A stretch of 64,000 nt of DNA from Adiantum capillus-veneris (taxonomy: Eukaryota; Streptophyta; Polypodiopsida; Polypodiales; Pteridaceae): the NCBI GenBank assembly GCA_014529385.2, contig CM043969.1, positions 16,938,446-17,002,445 on the forward strand, read 5' to 3'. The notes beneath the pieces are model-generated. The model did no database searches and was not told the DNA's origin. It was given only the letters and a program-made list of their open reading frames with translations. Position numbers and translations under genes: made by a program. Shown piece after piece: positions 33,286-44,452 of the stretch (positions are counted from its first letter, which is position 1; each line of letters starts with the position of its first letter).

Positions 33286-33611
33286 CTTCCATGCTTGCTG
33301 CCTAGCAAACCTCCATGGACATTATACACCAAAAATGTTGTGTATATCACAGTAAGGCCAGAAAATGCACGCAAGAACCACCCCAAACACACAGTAAACT
33401 TTCCTTGTGGAAAACCTAAGTGCCGCAGACATTGTCGATCATGGTAAGGAAAGGAGCAGCAAAGCCACTGTCAGGCAAGAATGCAGACCACGAGAAAACC
33501 CTGCTTCGGATTGCAGCCGGGTTGAGCCACGCGTACAGAATACTCTCATTAACAACATCTGGGAGAATTTAAAAAAAAATGATAAGAATGTATGCACATT
33601 GGACAATTCAT
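33283..33611 (-). other. 3' flank of GAE, probable 3' UTR
   Basis: Immediately downstream of the GAE stop on the minus strand. It has an A/T tract (33568-33585) but no canonical AATAAA. No other gene is seen. Confidence 0.4.
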
Positions 33612-34952
33612 CTACATTCTCACCAGTTCATTATGATAGCTTAAATACCACTTTACAAATTTCTTGAGACCTGACTGCAGATCTGTGGTGGGATTGTATC
33701 CTAATTCAGTCCTTGCAAGAGTAACATTAGCATGGGTAAAGGGCACATCCCCATTACGAGGCATTTTGACAATATTCCGAACAGCCTTCACTTTCAAAAG
33801 TTGTTCTAAGATGTCCACAAGAGTTGGCACAGAGACAGGACTTGTGTTACCAAGATTATACACTCTAAGGGGTGCTGGGCCAAGCTTTTTACCACCGCTT
33901 CCAGTACTCCTCCCAGACGTATCAAGAGCAGCAACACATCCTTTGACAATGTCATCAATATACGTGAAATCACGAGCCAAATCTGCATCATTTGCTCCCT
34001 GGTAGATGGTGATTGGTCGTCCTTGTAGAATGCTCTTCGTGAATGAGAAGTACGCCATATCTGGCCTGCCCCATGGTCCATACACAGTGAAGAACCGTAG
34101 GCCAGTTATAGAAAGCCCATATATGTGATTATATGTATGTGCAATCTCTTCTCCCGCCTTCTTAGTTGCAGCATAGAGGCTAGCTGGCTGATCAGTTCGA
34201 TCGCTCTCCACAAATGGCACCTTTGTATTTAGACCATATACCGAGCTTGAAGACGCCCAAACAATTGAAGGCTGTGGATTGGCAGATTTGCATGCCTCAA
34301 ACAACGTAACAAGACCTGCAATGTTGCTGTGGACGTAGGAGCCAGGATTTTCCAAGGCATACCTCACACCTGCTTGAGCCGCAAGATGCATGACATGAGT
34401 AAAAGAAATTATATCAAATAACCTCTTTATAAGGAGGCCATCATTGATATCCCCCTGTATCACGAAGATGCCATGTCTCTCGAGCAGTTCCCGCCGTGAA
34501 CGCTTCAAGGACGGATCATAGTAATTATTGAAATTGTCTAAACCAAGCACCCCATCACCTCGTTTCTTTAAAGCAAGAGATACATGAGTTCCAACAAATC
34601 CAGCTGCTCCAGTCACCAAGACAACCAATCCTCCTTCACGCTTGACATGGCACGAATGCTTCACCTGCTTCTCCCAGGAAAGTCCTCCCCAAGTACTCGA
34701 CGGTACTGCTCTGTGAGCATTTGAAGTCAATTTAAATAGGAAACCAGCCATCAATGTGACCAGAACAAAACCCCAAACCAGCACTTTGGCCCAAGCTATC
34801 GAGGTTGTATACCAGCGGCTTGAAAGGCGACTAAAGTAGTAACTTCTCTCCATTTTCACCTTTCCAGGTGTTGAGGGAGAATTCTCCTGCATATCTGGGT
34901 TCAGGCCCAGCAGATTCTGCTGGTTAGCCTTGAGAAAGGTGTGGAGAGCCAT
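33612..34952 (-). CDS. GAE: UDP-glucuronate 4-epimerase (GAE), intact host gene
   Basis: A 446-residue protein encoded without an intron, as in other plant GAE genes. It interconverts UDP-glucuronate and UDP-galacturonate, the precursor of pectin, in the Golgi. Type II membrane layout: cytosolic N-terminus (SPSTPGKVKMERS, conserved in the family), one membrane segment at ~52-73 (AWAKVLVWGFVLVTLMAGFL), then the luminal catalytic domain. That domain is an extended short-chain dehydrogenase/epimerase: NAD-binding TGAAGFVG (114-121), LDNFNNYYDPSLKR (138-151), HLAAQAGVRYALENP (189-203), active-site ASSSSVYG (233-240) and Y260-x3-K264, then FFTVYGPWGRPDMAYF and ARDFTYIDDIVKG. Length fits the ~430-residue family. 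The ATG at 34952 gives the longest protein; the Met at residue 21 (34892) aligns better with known N-termini. No lesions seen. Confidence 0.96.
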   Translation of the reverse strand: MALHTFLKANQQNLLGLNPDMQENSPSTPGKVKMERSYYFSRLSSRWYTTSIAWAKVLVWGFVLVTLMAGFLFKLTSNAHRAVPSSTWGGLSWEKQVKHSCHVKREGGLVVLVTGAAGFVGTHVSLALKKRGDGVLGLDNFNNYYDPSLKRSRRELLERHGIFVIQGDINDGLLIKRLFDIISFTHVMHLAAQAGVRYALENPGSYVHSNIAGLVTLFEACKSANPQPSIVWASSSSVYGLNTKVPFVESDRTDQPASLYAATKKAGEEIAHTYNHIYGLSITGLRFFTVYGPWGRPDMAYFSFTKSILQGRPITIYQGANDADLARDFTYIDDIVKGCVAALDTSGRSTGSGGKKLGPAPLRVYNLGNTSPVSVPTLVDILEQLLKVKAVRNIVKMPRNGDVPFTHANVTLARTELGYNPTTDLQSGLKKFVKWYLSYHNELVRM

Positions 34953-35030
34953 TCTTTATGCTTCCAGAAAACCTGAGCAAATGTGAGGTATCTGAAGCAG
35001 CTGTTCCTTATCCCTGCAAAAACATAACAA
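34953..35030 (-). promoter_or_regulatory. GAE 5' UTR with probable intron acceptor
   Basis: On the minus strand a T-rich run ends in TTTTTGCAG with the AG at 35014-35015, about 60 bp before the ATG, followed by GGATAAGGAACAGC. This looks like the 3' end of a 5'-UTR intron, common in plant housekeeping genes. The upstream exon was not located. Confidence 0.5.
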
Positions 35031-35624
35031 TTCATCTTGTAAAGCACGGAAGTAAAAGGAGTACACGCAATAGATCACTGTATGCAACTGCTGGTCCTAC
35101 AAATAGAGACAAATCCATTCAAGGAATCTTCACAAGGCACTCAAGAAGATTAACAAGCCAATCGGAGTGGGGGGGGGTGATTCTGGAACTCCTTCAGTTT
35201 AGAGAGCCCATACGAGGCCTTACAATCACTTATCTGAATTTATCACGCCACATTAAAGCACATGAAACAGCATACAGCACATAAAGGAGAAGAATCCTAA
35301 AACACCACAAAAGAACATTTCCTATCCCCCACAAAATTTATCCTTTCTTCAAAGAAATGCCGCATGCAAATGTGGCTCTGTACACCATGTGGCACATTGT
35401 ACCTACTTCAAAGCACGAGTCTAGAAAAGCCGAGGGCATTATCTCTCGCATCTTTGTGAGCCCTTTTGAACGACCTGCATGCATTGTTGCACTTCTGTTT
35501 TATTTGAGAAAAGACAAGTCTGTATTAGTGACTACTGTGGGCCCTTAACCTGCTCGGGTCAGCCTGTCCTCAAGGAGCCATACAAATCAAAACATACATA
35601 CAAGAACTCTAGGAATCATAGAAA
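35031..35624. other. Upstream region of GAE
   Basis: No coding family recognised; short frames only. If the acceptor near 35014 is real, this is intron or promoter of GAE. A small G-rich patch lies at 35169-35177. Confidence 0.4.
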
Positions 35625-37880
35625 ATGAAGCAGGGCCATGGAAAAGAATGCCAAGTAATTAGGCCCTATGACACGGAACATAGTGGTGCCATGTGTGTGC
35701 CCATCGTCTCAAGAAAGCATGGTGGCACTCCTCCACTGTCCTGGACGAACCGGCTGCAGAATCCCACTGACTACCAAGAGTGTGAACTACCTCATATCCC
35801 AGATCCCACTTTGTGTATCAGCGGAAGAGGAAGGACAACCATCAATAACATGCAAGCATCTAGCCTTCCAAATCATCTACAAGGTGGCTGCAACTGCAGT
35901 AACAAAAATCAGCTCGCTGGATTGAGACTCAAAAGCATGTACAGTATTTGGCAGCATAATCAATGTGCCCCGTCGGTAGTCGCCCCTCCCTCCTCCCACG
36001 CTAGGGCAGTAGGCATACCTATAATAGGTCTTCTCGTTCGAGACACCCACACCCTCTCGAAGGTCGTTCTAGTACCTCACGTGAGTGGTGGTTGGCTCCG
36101 TCAAAGCGTGGAGTATTCAGGGCTCCCAAATCAGTGCTTCATTTGCAGACAGATGGGCCATCTTGCAAAGGCCTGTCCACGGAAGAGGCCTCGACCCGCG
36201 ACATAGACCAGCCTACTATGGCTGGCCAAACTCAGCAGGCAAAGATGCAGGGAGCACAGACGAGTACCTCGTCCGAGACAGGTGCCCAAGCAGAGGAAGG
36301 CTGGCAGCAAGTTCGTGGCCGTCATTGCCAAGGACAGATACGCCAGTTTGGCGCCCCTAGTGGTCACCTTGCACTTGGCCGACAGCAATGGGTTCCCACA
36401 ACGGAACCATTTCAACCCTCTGTAGCAAGATGTGCCGGGGGATACCCCGTCCACCTCAACGTCGCCACCAACAGCCCCTCTGCCTACCATCCCCACTTCT
36501 CCGCTTCCACCATCACCTCCTCCACCTGTCCCCCCACCTCTCCCATCCCTCCTACTAGTCCCCCACTCTATCACCTATTTCCTCCCATACCCCGTTGTTC
36601 CTTCCCATACCCCATCGTCACCCCAGGGGAGAGATCACTCTTTGGCAGCTCGGAGGTCCCTTGGCAATGCATTTTCCACAAACCACTTGGCACAAGAGGA
36701 GCAACCCTACCTGTGGACATCCCTGTTCCCTTTTGCGGCAGTCCTTCATGGCCTGAGCAGTTTTGACATCAGTCGCCGTTGGGACTTCTTCGAAGACGAC
36801 TTCACACATTTTCACGGTGACTCTTCTCCAGACATTGAGGCGGCCTGCTTCAGAGTCCACATATTGTTTCTAGTAGCTAGAGAGACAAAGGCCCTAGACA
36901 CAGTGGTTGGTTCCTCTTTCCCATTGTGTGGCAAGGATCAAACTGAGTGGACTATCTATACAGTGTTGGACTGGCTCCATGTTCAAGCTCTCGAGTTCTC
37001 TGGAGTCTCGCCACACATGAGACTTGGGGGTGACAAACTTGATACACACTTTGTGGCCGTTGGCCAAGTTCTTTGTGACACCACCAAATACAACAGGATG
37101 TAGACACATTGTGGTACTCTCTTTTGTACACACTCAGAGTGTACCCTACTATGTATATGTCCATAAGGACTCTTGGACAGAGGATGTAGCTTTACCGATT
37201 GCGCGCTCTTCTTGGGTATGGGTCCGACTGACACTCGAGACATGGCTTTCTCGAGGTCACTCGGATGTCCCCATCCAAGCCTACCTTAAAGAATGCAAGA
37301 TTGGTTGCGATGGTAGCATCAGCTTTTTCTCGTTGACCACATGAGAATAGTGTCATAGAATGTGCACGGGCTAGGTGCACCCCAGTTTCTACGTCAGAGA
37401 GGTCTACTCAGACAGGAGCTACAGAGATGCCTTGTGGGTGGAGCCATTGATATGCTTATGCTCCATGAGCATCACTTATGTGAGAGCCGTATCAGGTGCT
37501 ATGGACAGATCATGCGTGGTCGCTATGAGACCTTTTGGTCAGCTGCTTTTGGGCCTTGTAGCAATCGGGGAGATGTATGTATGACTGTTGCGGATTCATG
37601 GCAGCAAGCCATTATGGGCAGAGGCACAAGTGTGCAAGGCAGGGCCTAGTGGATCACTATGCACATACATGGCCGCCTTGTAGGTTTTTTGAACATCTAT
37701 GCGCCCAATCATGCAAGTGCCTGAGTTTTGGTCCCACTTGGTGGAGTCCTTACCTCATGTAGTGCGTTGGGGGGGATTTCAACATGCCTGAGAACCCCTT
37801 GAACAAGATAGGGCGCAGTCATGCTATTGTACATGGGGCTGAGTTGCTGCTTGGGAACAGCTATGTATGACCTTGAGGAT
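35625..37880 (+). mobile_element. LINE (non-LTR retrotransposon) remnant, ORF1 and start of ORF2
   Basis: ORF1 side: near 36035-36176 the frame reads VVLVPHVSGGWLRQSVEYSG and then the zinc knuckle CFICRQMGHLAKAC, the CCHC pattern that ends plant LINE ORF1 proteins; a Pro/Ser/Thr-rich tail follows (36.4-36.65 kb). ORF2 side: from ~37344 an AP-type endonuclease begins (HGLGAPQFLRQRGLLRQEL; the metal-binding E of MLHEHHL; later GFLNIYAPN and GGDFNMPENP near 37.77-37.80 kb). In LINEs this enzyme nicks the target DNA. RT is absent because the element is cut off at ~37.88 kb by Gypsy fragment C. Frames are interrupted. The stretch 36.75-37.3 kb is not recognised. Confidence 0.72.
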
Positions 37881-37889
37881 CTCGGATGT

Positions 37890-39960
37890 ATGGCAACATG
37901 TTGGCTTTGCACGGCCCTCTGGGCCACATCGTGTCCAAAAACGGAATTTCAACTGATCAAGAGAAGGTACAAATAATTGTTGCACTACCGAAACCAACGA
38001 AGATGAAAGAAGTGCAAGCAATTATGGGGCATTGCGGGTACTACAGGCGTTTTATATATATGTATGTTGTAATAGCTAAACCGTTGTACGTCCTCATTGC
38101 TAAGTTCGAATGGACGGAGGAATGTGAGCAGGCATTCCAAAAATTGAAGCAACAATTAATTTCTGCTCCAATTTTGCAAGCCCCTGACTAAAGCAAAATC
38201 TTTCAAGTTCATGTGGATGCATCAACCTATGCCATCGGATGCATATTAGTCCAGCAAGGAGAGAAGAAAATGGATTTTTCCATATGGTACTCTAGTCGGC
38301 AGCTCAACAACGCAGAGAAAAATTATACCACTATGGAAAGAGAAGGTCTGGGGATGATATATGCTGTCAAGAAATTTAGACACTACCTTCTAGCAAACAA
38401 GTTTGTTTTCTTCGTGGATCATCAAGCACTGCTATATCTAGTAAACAAACCTTGCAACACTGGAAGAATTGTTCACTAGTTTATACTATTGCTTGAGTTT
38501 GACTTCGCAATAGTCGTAAAAAAGGGGACCACGCACACAAGAGCAGATCATCTTTCACGACTATTTCATGGGGAAGCACTAGAAGGTGTCGATGATGATC
38601 TTCCTGATTCGTATCTGTTTAACATCGAAATGGTACCGAGATGGAGCGAAGAGGGCATTCCTCTACTCACAATCGACTTATTACAAATAGAAAGACAACC
38701 ATCAATTATACATCAAACACGAAATCTCCAGCTTTTAGCAGGACGATTGTACAAACACGGTACGGATGGGATATTGAGACTATGTGTACAGCCCGAAGAA
38801 TCCACCTACTACCTCAAACAGACTCATATACAAAATACCGGATTTCACAATGGAGAAACACAGACCAGCCAACGGCTAAAGAGACTGGGAGTCTACTGGC
38901 CAAACATGGAACATAGTATTCATACATATGTAAAATCATGCGATAGATGTATCATGTACAAAACAACCTCCAGTGGAACATGCCACCCTCTTTCGAGTAG
39001 TACAAGCACCCAAATGGGGTACTCACATAGTTGAGTACTTTATAAAAAAAAAACCTTTCCAGAGGAATGGGGCAAAGCAAAAATGAAAACTGTAGAAGAA
39101 GCCAAAGACTATCTGCTCATTGCCAACCAACTGTATAGGCGGGGAAAGGACAAACAACTACAGATGTGTGCGAATATTACGTTATCTTAGATCAAGCACA
39201 CTCAAGACAACCAAGGGACATTTCTCTGTTGATAAAACGACAAAGCTCGTGCTACACTAAAGCATTTGGTGGCCAACCCTGTTTATGGATGCAAAGACAT
39301 ATGTCAAACGATGTGATGAATGTCAACGCACAAAACACCCCAACGGAGAGATGAAATGCCACTGAGGCCAATGATGGGGGTACGTGCTTTTGCCAAATGG
39401 GGCATTGACTTCATTGGTCCCATTATACCTCTAGGATACAGGATGCACACACAATACATCATAGTAGCAACAGACTACATGACGAAATGGACGGAAGCAA
39501 AAGCGACCCAAAAAAAACGATGCAAGAACTACAGCTCAGTTTCTCTTCGAAAACGTCTTTACAAGATATAGACTACCTATCAAAATAGTGAAAGATAGGG
39601 AAACACACTTTTTAAACGACGTCATTGAAAGCCTCCTTGACGAATTCATGGTAGTCCATCGCAAATCGGCACCCTATCATCCGCAAGCTAATGGGCAGGC
39701 AAAGAGTACCAACAAAATCTTATGCACAGTACTCACCAAAATAGTCAGTGACTCAAGAAATGATTGGGATCAAAAGCTACACACAACCTTATGGGCTTAC
39801 AGAGTAGCTTTTAAAACGTCAGAACGACTCCCTTTAACCTGGTATTCGGGATTAATGCGATCCTACCATTGGAATTCCTAATCAAAACCCTAAGAGTGGC
39901 AACCCAATTGGGATGGACGGGCCATGAGCTATCAGAGAGACTTGAGTGATACAGTACACT
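37890..39960 (+). mobile_element. Gypsy fragment 'C', same family as A and B (fossil)
   Basis: It begins inside RT (GHIVSKNGIS ... IMGHCGYYRRFIYMY) and continues through RNase H (VHVDASTYAIGCIL, FFVDHQALLYLVNKPCNTGR, RADHLSRL), a first HHCC module (QTHIQNTGFHNGETQ ... LGVYWPNM ... CDRC), a second, weaker one, and the integrase core (WGIDFIGPIIPLG; HPQANGQAKSTNKI). It is close to Gypsy A over its whole length, so it belongs to the same family. No LTRs are attached. It is broken, with several lesions, and older-looking than A. Confidence 0.88.
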
Positions 39961-40560
39961 GCCAAAGCTCTGATACCAATGTAAGGTACAACGGAAGTGA
40001 ATGTTGACTTTGCTCAAGATGAGTGCTCCGAACTGTGCTGAAAATCTGAAATCTGCTAATACTCTGCTGAATACTGACACTGTGTCGGCGAGGACGATGA
40101 TGGCTACGACGTGACGACGGTGCAATGAGAACACAGATGCTGAAATCTGCGAGCAATGGGCTGAATCTGAAAACGTTGGCTGACTCGATGGTATGGGGAG
40201 GATCTGTTGCGGGTAGGTGAGATCTGCGATGCTAAGGGCTGATTCTGTAGTGTCTAAGTGCTGAAAACTGAAAATGTTGACGTGCTTGGGTTGATCTGAC
40301 TCCGAAATCTGCAAACGCTAGACTGAATCTGCAAACTGAAAAACACCAGGCTGATCTGTAACAAAAACGCTAGGCTAAATCTGTTGCTGAAATGCTAGGG
40401 AAATTGCAACTGGAAACGCTAGGCTGATCTGCTTCTGTTGGCTGAAAACGCTAGGTTCTCTGTTGGTCTTGCTCAAAAGGGCACTGCAAGTTGCTGGAAC
40501 TTCTTCTGCCATAAAGTGCTAGTGCTAGGTTTCTTTTATAGTAGCCTTAGCAAATTTGCC
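39961..40560 (-). repeat. Copia-type LTR edge with PBS and a short degenerate repeat
   Basis: At ~39967-39978 the minus strand reads TGGTATCAGAGC, an initiator-Met PBS. An LTR-like edge TGTAAGGTACAACGG follows on the plus strand at 39980. From 40010 to 40480 the word 'gctgaaaacgctaggctgatctg' recurs many times in diverged form. The other LTR end was not found; the element's body is missing. Confidence 0.45.
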
Positions 40561-41204
40561 CTACCCAGTTTTCCAAAAAAAGTCACTTATTAAACAATAA
40601 GTGAAAAATGGATAAATTGGGAAAATGGGTTCTATGCACTGTAAAATGCTCATATGGGTATTGAATGTCATGCTGATGATCATGCTGTGTGCAACCAAAG
40701 GATATGCAACTACTCTAAGTGCCTGGACATGCACAGCCAGATGGAATAAAGTCACTGATTTTCCTTTGGATTTTAGGGATATTAATGGGCTAACAGTATT
40801 CTGATGGATGACTTTATAAAAGAAGTGCTTCAAAATGGGAATTCCTGAAATGAATTTGATTTACTTATGCTCTTTCATGTGAGTCTTGTCTAAGTGTATG
40901 TTTGAAAGACGAAATGACTGTAGCATTTCAGTCTTGAGATTCCAGATGAGATGGACATGATAGCAATAAGAATTAGTCAATCCGGACATCAGTGAGATCT
41001 TGGATAGATCTAGATGCGATTGCTAAACATGTTGCCGATAGATCATGGTCCGATATCTCAATGGACTTTATGTGATTTGATTTGAATGTGATTTAAATGT
41101 TTAGTGACTGTGCAAGTGCTAGACATGTGTCGTCTAGTGTGTCGATACTTAGAGTCGATGTCTATTGAATTGGTTTCTAGCTTATCTTTGATTTTGCAAG
41201 CGTC
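40561..41204. other. Unassigned DNA
   Basis: No coding motif. The right part (about 41080-41204) shows inverted similarity to 42690-42800, so it probably belongs to the internal 3' region of an LTR element whose edge is at 41.25 kb. Confidence 0.4.
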
Positions 41205-41300
41205 GAGGTGATTACAATTCTTTCAAGAGGGGGGGGGGGGGGGGGGGGGGTATGTCACAAAATAATGATGTGGCATGTCCAACTGATGGATATGATGGAT
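41205..41300 (+). repeat. PPT/LTR junction, + oriented (G22 purine tract)
   Basis: 'gattacaattctttcaaga' then G22 (41229-41250) then TATGTCACAAAATAATGATG. This looks like a 3' purine tract followed by an LTR start TGTCACA. The reverse complement of the same structure is at 42620-42690. Confidence 0.6.
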
Positions 41301-41587
41301 AAAATGACTATATTATAAGTTATCCCAACTTATGGTGGTTCCGTTCGATGGGGCCCATGGGGACATAAAGAGATTAAAGAAATTGCATGCAACTGCTGAC
41401 GTGGCACATTTTCGCAAATCGCGTTGACATGATGACGTGGCACCTATAACCAACCTATACACCATAGAGGGCAGTACTAATTCAATTAATCGTTGGATGC
41501 ATCTGTGTTCTCTTTTCTTCCCTGTGCTTTGTGTAAAGTTAACATGTAGAATGTCACTGCGCACATGAAACCAACACCGTGTAGGCT

Positions 41588-42172
41588 CCAAAGACTAGCG
41601 CCCCTTTCGGTATTTCTTTATTTGATTGAAAATAGACGATCCAATCACTTAGATCAACGCCTCGCAAGTCTGTCCAAACCTGGCAAGGGCTGAAATTGCA
41701 AGTTTCTGACCTAATTTTGGTAGCACGACGACGCCAAAACCCCTGTAGGTCAAAAGTACCTGTCTAGGACGGATTCCCTCGCAATTTAGAAGATTTTTGG
41801 CGAGCTGTAACAGAATTTCAACGTGCTGTAATTCTCTGTTTTTCCACTATTGGGTGTCCAAAACCCTATACACGCATCCCAAGGCTCCCGGGTATTTCCT
41901 TGCAATTTAGGTGTGAAACCCTAAATCTGCAAAAAAACACAACAAGCTGTGATTCTCTATTTTGGATCGTTTTTAGCAGAGCAAACACGTCTATGCGTGT
42001 CCATAGAGCTTGTAACAGACTTGGACACTCCAAGTCAAGAATCAATCACCACAACACCAAATAACCACTTCAAAACATTCACAGATCACAATAGATTTGC
42101 ACTGGCCCGACGGAGTTCCGTGCCTAGAGATATTGGCCCCAAAGACTGGCGCCCCTTTCGGTATTTCTTTAT
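41588..42172 (+). repeat. Pair of 34-bp direct repeats 551 bp apart
   Basis: 41588-41621 and 42139-42172 share 'ccaaagact.gcgcccctt' plus 'tcggtatttctttat', with one difference. They sit between the two inverted PPT/LTR junctions and may mark LTR interiors or an insertion between copies. Confidence 0.6.
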
Positions 42173-42479
42173 GTATTAAATCAATGTCAAAGTACAAGAG
42201 AGAGGTTGGGGTTTCACTCTCAGACTCTGCGTCCAGATGCTCTGCAGATTGAGTCCTAAACCACTTATTTATTTGTTTACAAGGGATGCCCAAAAGCAAA
42301 TCCCCAAAAACTTCCAGAACAAAAGCAAAACTTCTCTCCCTCTCTCTCAAAAGAGTAAAAATAAAGCAATCAGTTTGTGGCCTAGTGTAGAGAAAAGCAT
42401 CAAATTACATCACTCAGCTGGCTGCTTTTCAGCTTCGTAAAACCCGTCGCATTTTTCGGAAATCCGTATTGCTGCCACG

Positions 42480-42600
42480 TGGCATTTGCCACCTGTTTTA
42501 GGGTTTCCAGCCACATTAGGGTTTCAGCCAGCAGTTAGGGTTAGGGTTTCCAGAAATTAGGGTTTTTGGCAGAAATTAGGGTTTGCGAGAATTAGGGGTT
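42480..42600. repeat. Telo-box-like (TTAGGGTTT) cluster
   Basis: About seven copies of 'ttagggtt(t)' separated by 5-15 bp. The motif is the plant telomere/telo-box word, frequent in promoters and LTRs. The irregular spacing argues against a true telomere track. Confidence 0.6.
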
Positions 42601-42619
42601 CTGGCAGTATCTGCTCTCG

Positions 42620-42720
42620 GTAGCCACGTCATCACTTTGTGACATACCCCCCTCTTGAAAGCATTGTAATCGCCCTCGATTACGCCTGCAAACCGACAGA
42701 AGCCATAAACCGTCTTAGCA
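42620..42720 (-). repeat. PPT/LTR junction, - oriented
   Basis: On the minus strand: 'gcgattacaatgctttcaag', then the purine tract (A plus G6), then TATGTCACAAAGTGATGACG. It is the inverted partner of 41205-41300. Similarity continues outward ('cacatctagcacatgt..caatcgacagtca'), so two members of one LTR family face each other. Confidence 0.6.
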
Positions 42721-44210
42721 CACACTGACTGTTAGTACCTACGTACTAGGAACACACATCTAGCACATGTACCAATCGACAGTCACATAGGAATCACTAA
42801 CGCAAGGAAAAGAAGTAAAGGATTTGAGGAAGTGTAGAGCCTAGATCTTCACCATTTCAATTCCACAACACCTAATAGAGCCTTAGGTATTTAGTACCAG
42901 CGATTTTGTGAGCCCAATCACTAGACCTACATGCCTAAACACATCCATTGTCCAATAGCTTTGGTTTCAAGTTTTAAAACCCTCTTGCATAAATGGCTTG
43001 TACACACATTTTAACGGATGTTATTACACTTGCGTGGGCAGCTGGTAAGACGAACATGTAGATTTAGGTTAAATGAACCTGTTGGTCCAATTCCCAAATC
43101 CCCCATCAATTGCATTACCAGTCAATGAGTTGCAATCATTTCACTGCCAAAACTCGTAAGTGTACACATGGCACATTTTGGGATAGCCACATAATCTATG
43201 AAATTCTAGGCACCCTCAACAAGTATAGAAGCAACTTTAGCCCCCTCTCACTCATTCATTCCCAAAGCACCCCCTTTCCTGGCAATCTAGTGTTTTAAGG
43301 AAGCCATCACCCACATCCCTACTCTAATCGCTTTTGGTAAAAGCAACCAGCCCTTGCAATTTCCCTATCACCCGTCACACTCCCTACTGTAGCTTCATCA
43401 CCTATCTTATCTACTCCCTTGACAACCCATCTGACCTTGCTACCCATCATCCTCGCTACATTCAGCTAAGTTCTCGATAGTGCAATCCAAACCGCACATG
43501 CTATATACACTAACCCACCACCTTGCTCAACACTATGGATATAGGCCATTGCCATGAGCCAAAGCATCCTTCATTGTGGATATCCAGCCCCTGCTACTTG
43601 CATGTGTTATTAGCTTTAGTTGTCTGACTCCATTTAAGCTCTATCTTGAGAGTGCCTCGATAGAAAACGCCATCACATTGTATCAAGTTGGTAATCAATA
43701 TTTTTTTTCTCTCGAGTGTCTAATTTGCATTGTTTCTCTAATTTCATTTACTATAAGACATATGTGTTATTTTGTCTTTACTCTTTTGCTTTATCTCTAA
43801 AATCAAGGACAATTGGTTTGGTTCTGGGTCAAAGACACAACTCACCACTACATCCATCTGTCATTTACAAAAAATACTCTCTAAAAGGTGTCTCACTTTA
43901 GAATGGTGGTACATGCCAAACCTAACTCAAGTCAAAATCCTACCATGCTATGCAATGACTTCATCTCTCTACATTGTCTTTCCTCTCGAGAAAGTGCTAC
44001 ATGATGGCTTCGTCACTCATTCCATCAAGCGCCATGCAAAGGTCCTAAATACTCCAATGGATCAGTCTAGACATGTAGCTCTTGCACCGCACACTATCCC
44101 TTACGCTTAGCATAGTCTATGTATTGAACATGGGTCATAGTAGCACATCCAAGTGGCACATCAAGCCCATGTACACATGGCTCTTGATGCATGCATGTGA
44201 ATGAAATGCT
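42721..44210. other. Unassigned DNA
   Basis: Pyrimidine-rich, with short open frames lacking motifs. The first ~100 bp belong to the LTR family described at 42620. Nothing else is recognised. Confidence 0.45.
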
Positions 44211-44452
44211 TTGTGCACTAAAAGCACTAAGTTATTGATGGTTAAGGCCCACCGAAGAAGGAGCAACTAAAAAAACAATGGCTGCTTATTTCACCTAGAC
44301 ACTTCCAACTTTTTGAGTCATCAATAGTTTCGTGCACTAAAAGCGCACAATTATTGATGATTAAGGACCACCGAATTATAATATAAAGAAGCAATTTTAT
44401 TTACAAAAAAATGATCGCAACTTGCAACTTTTTGAGTCATGACTTTTAAGGT
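44211..44452. repeat. ~122-bp tandem duplication
   Basis: 'gtgcactaaaagcactaagt' at 44211 recurs as 'gtgcactaaaagcgcacaat' at 44333, each followed by 'tattgatg.ttaagg.ccaccgaa' and later 'caactttttgagtcat'. The two copies are roughly 80% alike. Confidence 0.75.

Noticed and set aside
33034-33447. Protein-coding gene across the poly-G run
   Set aside because: The glycine-rich part comes from the homopolymer and no family motif flanks it.
42480-42600. Interstitial telomere
   Set aside because: The TTAGGGTT words are irregularly spaced and few; telo-box clustering in an LTR or promoter explains them.
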